This document shows, piece after piece, positions 1 through 7,771 of a DNA stretch of 64,000 nt. This DNA is from Dyadobacter sp. (GTDB lineage Bacteria > Bacteroidota > Bacteroidia > Cytophagales > Spirosomataceae): the NCBI RefSeq assembly GCF_017744695.1, contig NZ_JAGIAS010000002.1:868001-932000 (forward strand), in the 5' to 3' direction. The stretch's first letter is position 1. The number at the start of each line of letters is the position of its first letter. Under the pieces are notes generated by a model. The model saw only the letters and a program-made list of their open reading frames with translations, did no database searches and had not been told where the DNA came from. Made by a program: the position numbers and the translations under genes.

Positions 1-20
1 CCGAAGCCTCGCTTTGCCGT

Positions 21-73
21 ATTGACCGGCCGGAGGCCTGCGAATACTGGTCACGAAGGTTTACCTTCGCGCC
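21..73 (+). repeat. Composite palindromic dispersed repeat, copy A (edge of window)
   Basis: Positions 21-45 carry a 25-base arm centred on GGCCGGAGGCCTGCG. A short spacer follows, and then a small palindrome at 54-69 (CGAAGGT, two bases, ACCTTCG). The same two parts in the same relative order occur inverted at 45344-45397, with 24/25 identity for the arm and 22/23 for the second part. Bases 10-20 also resemble the loop of the other copy, so the element probably continues beyond the left edge. No gene is visible in 1-107. The two matches are read directly from the sequence. That this is a REP- or MITE-like family is inference. Confidence 0.7.
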
Positions 74-107
74 TATCGGCGGTCGGCGGTCAACCGTCAG
101 CGCCCCC

Positions 108-950
108 CTACTCAAACCTCCCCGCCTCCCGTATTTCCCGGAACGGCTTCTCGAAAAACTCCATCGTAATACGGTTAAAATCCGCGGCGTAATGGATCAC
201 TGTGGAATGCCCCGAATTGGGCAGGATCCAAAGGCAGGACTTCGGAATGGCCCTTGCGATCTGCACGGTGTGTTCGGGAATGATCACATCATGGTCACCG
301 CCGATGATGAGCGAGGGGCATTGAATTTTGTGCAGTTGTTCGAGCGTAATATTCGGCTGGACGGCCATCAGGTGCATGAGCTTCTTTTGATTGCGCTTGA
401 CCGGGTCGGAGATTTGTTTCGCGAGATCAGCGTCCCATTCCAGGATCTTTTTATACAGCCACGGGTCCAGCGCGGTGGAGTCCGGCCATAGATTGGCCCC
501 GGTCGCGGCCAGCTTCCGCACCTTTTCAGGATGCCGCAAGGCCAGCAATAATGCATTGATACCGCCATCGCTCCACCCCACTACGTTGCAGGAATCGATT
601 TTGAGATGTTCCAGCAATGCATTCAGGTCGTCGGCCATCATCTCATAGGACAACGAATCGCCCGTATCCGCCGATTTCCCCTGCGCCCGGCTATCGACCA
701 GGATCACTTTGTAGGATTTGGCAAAAGCATTGACCTGGTGCCTGAAATCACGCATCGAGCCTCCGTTACCATGGACGAACAGGACCGGCTTGCCGGCACC
801 GTACATTTCGTAATATAGCTTCACACCCCTCAGGTCGGCAAAATGACCGGCTTTGGGATGCCGCCCCAGTAGCGCGGTATCCGGCTTTATCTGCGCATAG
901 GTGTTCGCCCATGCCAGCCAGCAGCAAAGGATCAGAAAGTTCAGTTTCAT
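108..950 (-). CDS. Alpha/beta hydrolase, exported
   Basis: A 280-residue alpha/beta-hydrolase-fold enzyme. Residues 1-20 look like a signal peptide ending in TYAQ, so it probably acts in the periplasm. The fold markers are in order: oxyanion-type FVHGNGG near 58-64, a nucleophile elbow GWSDGG with Ser127, an acid in GGDHDVI (Asp219 or Asp221), and His248 in NSGHST. The substrate cannot be read from sequence; esterases, lactonases and haloperoxidase-like proteins share this layout. It starts 6 bases after the stop of the DinB-like gene on the same strand, so the two are probably co-transcribed from the candidate promoter at 1516-1523. Family is secure, specificity unknown. Confidence 0.85.
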   Translation of the reverse strand: MKLNFLILCCWLAWANTYAQIKPDTALLGRHPKAGHFADLRGVKLYYEMYGAGKPVLFVHGNGGSMRDFRHQVNAFAKSYKVILVDSRAQGKSADTGDSLSYEMMADDLNALLEHLKIDSCNVVGWSDGGINALLLALRHPEKVRKLAATGANLWPDSTALDPWLYKKILEWDADLAKQISDPVKRNQKKLMHLMAVQPNITLEQLHKIQCPSLIIGGDHDVIIPEHTVQIARAIPKSCLWILPNSGHSTVIHYAADFNRITMEFFEKPFREIREAGRFE

Positions 951-956
951 TTCAAA

Positions 957-1490
957 TCAGGTTTGAGGCTCGTACTTACCAAATGTACGCTCCAAAAACG
1001 ACTCTATCCTTGCTTTCTGCCGCAAATGATGCCTGAAATGCATTTCCGAAAACTGAAACCATTCCTCCGCACACAGGTAGTGCAGCCCCGGGTGCTTCGC
1101 TTTTCCGTGAAACAAGCTCCGGGCAATCAAAAGGTCGGTTTCCGCCACAATGGTTTTCAGGCGCACGAGCCGGTCGATCAGCAACTGCTTGCTGCTTGGC
1201 TGGCGGACGAATGCATTGGAAGGCGGCCCATCCAGGATCGCGTCGGGAAATGCATTGTTGCGCAGCATGGCTTTGGCTTCGGAGGTACATTCCTCCATCG
1301 CATGGTCGTTCGACGCCAGGCATATCCTGATCTGGCTAAAATAAAATTCCGTCTCGTCCAGAATATGAATATAAACCTGCCCCAGCGACCAAGCGCCCGG
1401 ACCCGGCTGGGCCAGCAGTCGGGCAATGTCGTAAGTTTCCAGCGACCGAAGCCAGATATCGATGGTGCGGTGATAGTCCTTGACTCTCAT
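957..1490 (-). CDS. DinB-like / DfsB-family putative metal-binding protein
   Basis: A 177-residue cytoplasmic protein, mostly alpha-helical, with the DinB/YfiT-type four-helix pattern. A candidate metal-binding histidine set is visible: His42 in YIHILDE, and His151 with His154/155 in EMHFRHHLRQK. Family members are often thiol-dependent transferases or have no known role, and no substrate is evident here. The preceding PGAWSLGQVYIH stretch is typical of DinB superfamily members that act on a bound cofactor. It is upstream of, and tightly spaced with, the alpha/beta hydrolase. The ATG at 1490 lies about 19 bases after the start point predicted from the TAGGTTTG element. Confidence 0.75.
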   Translation of the reverse strand: MRVKDYHRTIDIWLRSLETYDIARLLAQPGPGAWSLGQVYIHILDETEFYFSQIRICLASNDHAMEECTSEAKAMLRNNAFPDAILDGPPSNAFVRQPSSKQLLIDRLVRLKTIVAETDLLIARSLFHGKAKHPGLHYLCAEEWFQFSEMHFRHHLRQKARIESFLERTFGKYEPQT

Positions 1491-1515
1491 GTTTTAAGAT
1501 GTGCTGATGATCTTA

Positions 1516-1523
1516 CAAACCTA
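1516..1523 (-). promoter_or_regulatory. Candidate Bacteroidota -7 promoter element
   Basis: The minus strand reads TAGGTTTG, an exact match to the Bacteroidota -7 consensus TAnnTTTG, about 26 bases upstream of the DinB-like start. A run of T residues lies about 18 bases further upstream, where a weak -33 element would be expected. This is a motif match and has not been mapped. Confidence 0.4.
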
Positions 1524-1552
1524 ATCCGATCGCCGGAAAAAATGCGCGGGGT

Positions 1553-2677
1553 TTAACGACAATCAGCGGTGGTATTTGCGCCAAATGTATGGCTGTGCAC
1601 GGGATAATCGATATAACCTCCGTCGCCGCCCTGGTAGTAAGTCCCGGGGTCGCCCGTTGCCAGTGGAATGTCGAGGCGGAAACGTTCGGTCAGATCGGGA
1701 TTGGCTATGTATGGTTTGCCAAATGCGACCAGGTCCGCGAGCCCGGCCTGCAATGCCGCCTCGGCCGTTTCCGCAGTATAGCCTCCCGCCAGCACGACCA
1801 ATCCGTCGTAACGCCGGCGAAGGTCACGGATGTAAGCCTCCGGGATTTTGCCACGCCCTGCCGGCCCCTGGTCGGACAAATGGATGTACAAAATGCCCAT
1901 TCGCTGCAATGCATCCACGATGTACTGCTGCGTTTCGGCTTCTTCCGTGTAGTCGGGCAGGTCGTTGAGTTTCACAAACGGCGAGAGGCGGATGCCCGTG
2001 CGCTCCCGCCCGATCGCCGCCACGGTACCTTCCACTATTTCGAGCAAAAAGCGGCTGCGGGCCGCGATACTACCTCCATATGCGTCTCTGCGCCGGTTGG
2101 TGTGCGGGTGCAGAAATTGCTCCGGCAAAAATCCGTGTGCGCCGTGTATTTCAACACCGTCAAAACCTGCCTCCATGGCATTGACCGCCCCTTGAATATG
2201 CTCGTCGATGAGCCTGCGCACATCGGCAGTGGTCGCTTCCACTGGCTCGCTGTTAGGTAAATGTACTTCGCCCGGCGTGCGTATGATCCCTTCGGCAGTC
2301 ACCACCGACGGCGCGATCAGCGGCATTTGCCCTTCGTTATTAAGGTAATGCCCGATCCGTCCCGCGTGCACGAGCTGCATAAAGATCCGCCCGCCGCGAG
2401 CATGCACTTCGCTGGTAACGCGTTTCCAGCCTTCGATCTGCGCCTGGTTGTAAATTCCGGGGGTGCCCATGTAACCGATGCCGTTCGGGGACACAGCGGT
2501 ATTGTCGGTAATAATCAGGCCTGCGCCTGCCCGCTGTCCGAAATACTCCGGCGCGGATACACCTGGAACACCGTTGAATGCCCTCCGGCGGTTCATAGGC
2601 GCCATTACAACGCGATTAGGCAGTTCCAGCGTGCCGGTTATCAGGGGGGCCAATAGTTTTTTCTCCGTATTCATCAT
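1553..2677 (-). CDS. Old Yellow Enzyme family alkene reductase (FMN)
   Basis: NAD(P)H:flavin oxidoreductase of the Old Yellow Enzyme family, about 374 residues. These FMN TIM-barrel enzymes reduce activated C=C bonds. The N-terminus has PNRVVMAPMNRRR, the substrate/FMN pocket has GVEIHGAHGFLPEQFL followed by NRRRDAYGGS, and the phosphate-binding end has AFGKPYIANPDL. An upstream start at 2710 is possible. I prefer the Met-Met pair at 2677/2674 because the shorter protein matches the family N-terminus and a -7 element lies at 2693-2700, which would leave the longer form outside the transcript. The gene is divergent from the AraC regulator at 2761, a plausible but unproven regulator. Probably cytoplasmic. 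Confidence 0.9.
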   Translation of the reverse strand: MMNTEKKLLAPLITGTLELPNRVVMAPMNRRRAFNGVPGVSAPEYFGQRAGAGLIITDNTAVSPNGIGYMGTPGIYNQAQIEGWKRVTSEVHARGGRIFMQLVHAGRIGHYLNNEGQMPLIAPSVVTAEGIIRTPGEVHLPNSEPVEATTADVRRLIDEHIQGAVNAMEAGFDGVEIHGAHGFLPEQFLHPHTNRRRDAYGGSIAARSRFLLEIVEGTVAAIGRERTGIRLSPFVKLNDLPDYTEEAETQQYIVDALQRMGILYIHLSDQGPAGRGKIPEAYIRDLRRRYDGLVVLAGGYTAETAEAALQAGLADLVAFGKPYIANPDLTERFRLDIPLATGDPGTYYQGGDGGYIDYPVHSHTFGANTTADCR

Positions 2678-2692
2678 TGCTTTTTTTGAATA

Positions 2693-2700
2693 CAAAACTA
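2693..2700 (-). promoter_or_regulatory. Candidate -7 promoter element of the alkene reductase
   Basis: The minus strand reads TAGTTTTG, an exact TAnnTTTG match ending about 16 bases before the preferred start codon at 2677. It lies in the 83-base gap between the two divergent genes and favours the shorter reductase reading frame. The match is direct; promoter function is inferred. Confidence 0.4.
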
Positions 2701-2760
2701 CCCGCGGCACCGGCGGCCGAACAGTGACATTGCGTGGTTTTTTCGGTATTTTTACAGGTT

Positions 2761-3621
2761 ATGAGACAAAAGACGCTGCATCAACCTTTCGAAGTATACG
2801 TGGCCGACATGGACTGCTGGAACGAGCGGCCCTTAATATACCACTTCTTTGAAATCGTCAGGATCATGGATGGCACCGGCACCCGGGAAACCAATCGCAA
2901 CCGCTTCCGGTACCAACCGGGCAGTATTTTCCTTTTTACCCCGCTGGATTGCCGTGGCTTCGATGTCGAAACGCCCACCCGGTTCTGTTCCATCCGGTTT
3001 TCGGAAGTGTTTTTATCTGAATATAAAACCGAGCAGGACAGAGAACGCGTGACCGAATGGCTGAAACAGCTGGAAACGATTTTTGCCCACCATAACCGCT
3101 TCGAAGAACTGCTGATCCGCAACGAAGGCGATTGCCAAATGATCGCGTCGCTGATTTCACTCCTCGTCGCCGAATATGCACAGCGGCAGGCAGGTCACGA
3201 AGAAAACTTACGGCATTTGGTGACGCTTATGCTCAACGTCATCACGCGCAATGTACACGACGGCCGCGTGGCCGACACCCCTGGCGAGAAGCAGGCGCTG
3301 ATCAACCGCGTGTTACTGCATATCCAAAGGCATGTCGCCGATCCCGAAAAGCTGCGCGTCGATTACCTGGCCGGGCAATTCAATCTATCGCCCAGTTACG
3401 TCGGCGAATATTTCCGGAAATACACCGGGGAAAGCCTGCAAAACTATGTCGCGTCGTCGCGCATCAAACTGGTAGCACAACGACTGACACATAGCAACCT
3501 GACCGTCAGCGAAATAGCCAACGAACTGGGCTATACCGACGAAAGCCATCTCAGCCGCCAGTTCCGCAAGCACCACGGCACCAGCCCGACCGCCTTCCGG
3601 AAAGGACTCGTTACAGTTTAA
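2761..3621 (+). CDS. AraC family transcriptional regulator
   Basis: About 286 residues. The N-terminal half is a cupin-like sensing domain (residues 15-130), and the C-terminal ~100 residues form the two helix-turn-helix motifs of the AraC/XylS family. These are seen in YLAGQFNLSPSYVGEYFRKY and in the second helix pair SEIANELGYTDESHLSRQF, ending GTSPTAFRKG. A longer frame from 2734 exists, but the ATG at 2761 gives the usual family N-terminus. The gene is divergent from the alkene reductase, which suggests that reductase as a target. Its 3' end overlaps the stop region of the convergent hybrid sensor by four bases, so neither gene has its own terminator there. Confidence 0.85.
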   Translation: MRQKTLHQPFEVYVADMDCWNERPLIYHFFEIVRIMDGTGTRETNRNRFRYQPGSIFLFTPLDCRGFDVETPTRFCSIRFSEVFLSEYKTEQDRERVTEWLKQLETIFAHHNRFEELLIRNEGDCQMIASLISLLVAEYAQRQAGHEENLRHLVTLMLNVITRNVHDGRVADTPGEKQALINRVLLHIQRHVADPEKLRVDYLAGQFNLSPSYVGEYFRKYTGESLQNYVASSRIKLVAQRLTHSNLTVSEIANELGYTDESHLSRQFRKHHGTSPTAFRKGLVTV

Positions 3622-6600
3622 AGAATGCCATTGGCCGCAAACTCCCGGGGCGTCATATTGTACAGGTCGCGGAAACATTTAGCGAAATAGGAAAGGTTAT
3701 CAAAACCCACCGCATAGGCCGCCTCCGACACGGTAATACCCTCAGAAAGCATTGCAGCAGCTTTTTTCAGTCGGTAGTTACGGATCAGCTCCACTGCCGA
3801 CAGGTTCGTCAGCGTTTTGAGTTTTCTGTTCAGGCTGCTGTTGCTCATGCCGATCTCACGGATCAGCTCGGTTACCCCGAAATCGGGGTCGTCGAGACGG
3901 GTGTCGAGAATGTGATACAGCCTGTTCAGAAAAGGGTCTGTAACCGTTTCCGGGTCTGCCGGTAAGGGAGCGGGTTCCGCAAAGCTCGCCCGCAGGCGCT
4001 CGTACAGGCGCGCCTGCCTGTCGAGCAGGTTGCGTACGCGCAGACGCAGCTCGGGCAGGTGAAAAGGCTTGGTAATGTAATCGTCCGCACCGAGTTCCAG
4101 CCCTTCCACCCTGCTTTCCAATGCCGATTTGGCCGTCAGCAACACCACAGGAATATGGCTCGTTTCCAGGTTGGATTTAATGTGTTTGCAAAAAGTATAA
4201 CCATCCATGACGGGCATCATCACATCGCTGATGATGAGGTCGGGCATAATTTCCGCGGCCATCGCCAATCCTTCCTCGCCGTTCCGTGCGTGGTAAAACC
4301 GGTAATTTTCGGCCAGGCTGTCGGAAACAAACTCCGCCAGCCCCGCATTATCTTCCAACAGCAGGATAGACGCCAAACGGACCGCCGTCTCAGCCATATG
4401 ACCATTTCCGCTTATTTCCCCGGCTATGTGCCGCGCTGCCTGTTGCGCCTCGTCGCGGCGGTACGGCAAGTTCACTGTGAACACGGTATCAAACGCACCG
4501 AATCCGCTTCTGACCGAAACCGTTCCGCCTTGCAGGCTGACCAGCTCCTTCACAATAGCCAGCCCGATGCCGGTACCTTCATGGTAGCCTGTCGGTGGAT
4601 CGGCCTGGTAAAAACGGTCAAAAATACGGTCAAGCTGCGCATCCGGAATCCTGGCTCCGGTGTTAGCGACGCTGATTTCCGTATTATCCCGACCAACCAT
4701 ATCGAGTACCACCGCTATCCGTCCGCCGGCATTGGCAAACTTCACCGCATTGGAAAGCAGGTTCGTAACAATCCTTTCCAGCTTTTCATGATCAAACCAG
4801 TAATACCGGCCTTCCAGGCGATTGTCGAACTCCAGAGTTGCATTTTTCGCCTCGGCTACCAATTGGAAAGTGCCGGTAAGCATTTCCACAAAATCCGGCA
4901 AATCGCCCCAGGCGGCATCGATGTGCGTCGTTCCGGCTTCCAGTTTGGAAAGGTCGAGCAGCTGATTGATGAGCCTCAGAAGCTGCCGGGCATTCCGGTC
5001 GATCAGCGAAAGGCGTTTGGTATCCTTTTCCTGTCGCGTTTCTTCCAGCATTTGGCCGGTCGGCCCCAGGATCAGCGTTAGCGGCGTCCGGAATTCGTGG
5101 GTAATGTTGGAGAAAAACCGGGTCTTCATCCCGTCCAGCTCCCGCAGCTGCTCGGCCTCCCGCACTTTCAGGTCCACTTCTTTTTGCTTGAAAACAATAG
5201 ATTGCTGCATCCTGACCCGATTAATATAAACCCTCAACAACCCATAAACCACGCCGAGAAAAGCCAGGAGATAGATCGCATACGCCCACCATGTTTGCCA
5301 CCACGGCGGACTGACCCGAATACGCAGCTCCCTGATTTCCGGGCTCCATACACCCAGCGTATTGGAGGCATTCAGCCGCAGCACATAGTTCCCCGGCCGG
5401 AGGTCGGTATACTTGGTAACAGGTGTTTCCGTTTCAATCCAGCTGTCGTCCACGCCTTCGAGCTGGTAACGGTAGCGGATTTTCTCGCTGCGGTTATACT
5501 GCATCGCCGCAAATTCGACGGTCAGGAAGTTTTGCCAATGCGCCAGGTCAAGTGCCTGCATCGCCGTTACGGGCAGCTCCCCGGCCGACAACTTCGGCTC
5601 CAAGGGAGTATTGTTAATGGAAATACCTGTTATATAAACCGGCGGCCGGTAATGGTCCTCATTAGGCTGCTTTGAATCAAAAGCAGTGATTCCTTCCATG
5701 CCGCCCAGGAAAATGCGCCCGTCGGGCAATGCGAGCGCGTGGAAGCGGTTGAACTCGTCGGCCATCAGGCCGTCCTCGCGCGTGTAGGTACGTGTGTGCA
5801 ACGTTTTCCTGTTCACCTGGCATAATCCCTGGTTGGTCGCCACCCACACATTACCCCGTCGATCAGGGATAGCCGCATACACCACATTATTAGGCAGGCC
5901 ATTCTGCTTCGAAAGCCGCACGCAAAGCCCGGTACGCTTATCGAACCGGCACAAACCACCACCGAACGTCCCCACCCAAAGCAGGTTTTCGTCCAGCGGA
6001 TCTGCGAAAAGGCAATACAAGTTGTCGCTGCTCAAAGTCCCTGCTCCCTGCCCGTAACGCCTGATCGCGCCCGAAGCCTTGTCGATGCGGTACAGCCCCC
6101 GCACGGTCGTCGCGACCCAGATGTATTGCTTGTCGGCTACGATCTGGTAAATACCCGATTCGATTCCGGGGCGGCCCACGTCAGGGCGGCCCGCGACCGG
6201 ACGAACAGCATGCACGAAGCGTGTCCAGACGCCGTTTTGATAAGAAAACAAAAGGCTATCGTACATGGCCCACATGCGGCCGTCCGGGTCCTTCGCCAGG
6301 CTGATCGCCAGCTCCGAGCGCCTGATATCCCTGATCTCCACGGGGAACGGAATGCTCCTGATCGCGCGGCTATTCAAATCCAGTTCAAAAAGCGGCGTGC
6401 GCCCGGCGCTGAACCACATCTTTTGCGGGCTGTCGAATGCGTAGCGAAAATTGTAGGAAAAAAGATCGCGCGGCAGCCTGGCCATTTCGGCAGGCGGCAC
6501 TTTCAGGAAGTCGCGCAGAAGATCTGCAATGAAATCGGAGGAATAGGGTTTGGTATTGAAATAGCTCGCTCTCAGGTTGTACTTCCGGATCCCCTGGCCG

Positions 6601-7610
6601 TTGGTCCCCGCCCAGAGGACGTCGGAACGGTCAACGTAAAGACTCTTGAATTCGTCCACATCTGCCTGAACGGGAAACTCGGCAATACTGTCATTCTTAT
6701 CCAGCCGGTACAAATGGTTCATCCGGAAAAAATAGACATTGCCCTTGCTGTCGGTCACAATCGGGTGCCGGTACTGGGCCTGGCTATCCAGCACAAGCGC
6801 ACGTGTCTGCCCCTGGCCTGTAACGGGGTCAACCAGCACCATTCCCGTGTTGTAAAGCAGCAACAGGCGGCCGTCGCCCAGCTCATTCCAGGCATTTACC
6901 TTCGTGTCGATGCCATTGGCAAGAATCGCCGCGTGGTATGCTGCAAAATGATCGGCGCCCCGTTTTTGTATAAAAATCCCCTTGTTGGTCACAGCCCAGA
7001 TATTACCGGCCTTATCTTCCCTTACAAACCGGACGTGGGCGTGGGCAATGCCGGTGGTATCCCCGTCGGCAGCGTAGTAGCGCCTGATTTTTTGGGTATT
7101 TAAATGAATGCAGGCCAGCCCTCCACCGTCCGACATCAGCCAAAGCCGATGCTGGCGGTCGGCGTACATATCCCTCAGAAAGCGTTTCCCAAACTGTTTC
7201 TGGTAAAATGCCTGTCGTGAAAAATTAACAAAGGTTTCCCGAACGGGGTCGAACAGGTCGATCTGCCCCTGATCGGTGGTAATCCAGATTTTGCCGTCGG
7301 CGGTGATTTGCAAACTTTCCAGTCCTAATGAAGAAAGCGATACCTCCTGCGTGTCCGACGGTTGGAATACCCTGAAACTGCGGCCGTCGTAACGGCGGCC
7401 ATCGTAACGGCATAGTCCGTCGCGCGTGGCAAGCCATATAAAGCCGCGCGTGTCCTGGACTATCCCCGGCACAAATCCCTGCGGAAGGCCCTGTTTGGCG
7501 GTGATACTTTCGGGAACAGGGAAGCCCGCCGACTGCGCCAGCAATACTACCGGCAGGCACGCGCCGGTAATCAGCCAATGCAGGAAGACGACGACAAACG
7601 GGCGGAGCAT
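3618..7610 (-). CDS. Hybrid two-component system sensor-regulator (HTCS), orphan
   Basis: A 1330-residue one-piece two-component system. In order: signal peptide (1-26); a periplasmic two-propeller sensor of repeated WLATRDGL/WVATNQGL-type blades (about 30-690); a Y_Y_Y domain (about 690-760); a transmembrane helix (about 772-794); histidine kinase with phospho-acceptor His838 in NITHEFRTP and ATP-binding motifs NLLSNAVKF and GTGIGLAIVKE; a receiver with Asp1129 in ISDVMMPVMDG; and a C-terminal AraC DNA-binding domain. HTCS proteins normally bind oligosaccharides and activate a neighbouring glycan locus, but no SusC/D pair lies beside this one. The nearest divergent gene is the secreted beta-helix protein. 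An in-frame 15-base tandem duplication (7380-7409) adds five residues (RYDGR twice) to an early blade. Confidence 0.93.
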   Translation of the reverse strand: MLRPFVVVFLHWLITGACLPVVLLAQSAGFPVPESITAKQGLPQGFVPGIVQDTRGFIWLATRDGLCRYDGRRYDGRSFRVFQPSDTQEVSLSSLGLESLQITADGKIWITTDQGQIDLFDPVRETFVNFSRQAFYQKQFGKRFLRDMYADRQHRLWLMSDGGGLACIHLNTQKIRRYYAADGDTTGIAHAHVRFVREDKAGNIWAVTNKGIFIQKRGADHFAAYHAAILANGIDTKVNAWNELGDGRLLLLYNTGMVLVDPVTGQGQTRALVLDSQAQYRHPIVTDSKGNVYFFRMNHLYRLDKNDSIAEFPVQADVDEFKSLYVDRSDVLWAGTNGQGIRKYNLRASYFNTKPYSSDFIADLLRDFLKVPPAEMARLPRDLFSYNFRYAFDSPQKMWFSAGRTPLFELDLNSRAIRSIPFPVEIRDIRRSELAISLAKDPDGRMWAMYDSLLFSYQNGVWTRFVHAVRPVAGRPDVGRPGIESGIYQIVADKQYIWVATTVRGLYRIDKASGAIRRYGQGAGTLSSDNLYCLFADPLDENLLWVGTFGGGLCRFDKRTGLCVRLSKQNGLPNNVVYAAIPDRRGNVWVATNQGLCQVNRKTLHTRTYTREDGLMADEFNRFHALALPDGRIFLGGMEGITAFDSKQPNEDHYRPPVYITGISINNTPLEPKLSAGELPVTAMQALDLAHWQNFLTVEFAAMQYNRSEKIRYRYQLEGVDDSWIETETPVTKYTDLRPGNYVLRLNASNTLGVWSPEIRELRIRVSPPWWQTWWAYAIYLLAFLGVVYGLLRVYINRVRMQQSIVFKQKEVDLKVREAEQLRELDGMKTRFFSNITHEFRTPLTLILGPTGQMLEETRQEKDTKRLSLIDRNARQLLRLINQLLDLSKLEAGTTHIDAAWGDLPDFVEMLTGTFQLVAEAKNATLEFDNRLEGRYYWFDHEKLERIVTNLLSNAVKFANAGGRIAVVLDMVGRDNTEISVANTGARIPDAQLDRIFDRFYQADPPTGYHEGTGIGLAIVKELVSLQGGTVSVRSGFGAFDTVFTVNLPYRRDEAQQAARHIAGEISGNGHMAETAVRLASILLLEDNAGLAEFVSDSLAENYRFYHARNGEEGLAMAAEIMPDLIISDVMMPVMDGYTFCKHIKSNLETSHIPVVLLTAKSALESRVEGLELGADDYITKPFHLPELRLRVRNLLDRQARLYERLRASFAEPAPLPADPETVTDPFLNRLYHILDTRLDDPDFGVTELIREIGMSNSSLNRKLKTLTNLSAVELIRNYRLKKAAAMLSEGITVSEAAYAVGFDNLSYFAKCFRDLYNMTPREFAANGIL
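7380..7409 (-). repeat. 15-base tandem duplication inside the HTCS propeller
   Basis: Units 7380-7394 and 7395-7409 are identical except for one base. They encode RYDGR twice in succession, at a point where related propeller blades usually carry this segment once. The extra copy is in frame. Confidence 0.75.
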
Positions 7611-7771
7611 GTAGAATTTCTTCAGTTGGCGTGCTTTCCAGCTAATTTACGATAAAACAGCCTTGTATGACGAAAATTGAACAGTATCTGCTTAAAAATT
7701 GACAATCCCGGGACATTTACGCTGTCCATATTGCAGACCTAAAATGATCACTCATCATTCCGGTCCACGCT

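Noticed and set aside
4059..5081. Long open frame on the plus strand inside the orphan HTCS kinase region
   Set aside because: It is antisense to a gene with full kinase, receiver and AraC motifs, has no recognisable domain, and is explained by GC-rich codon structure.
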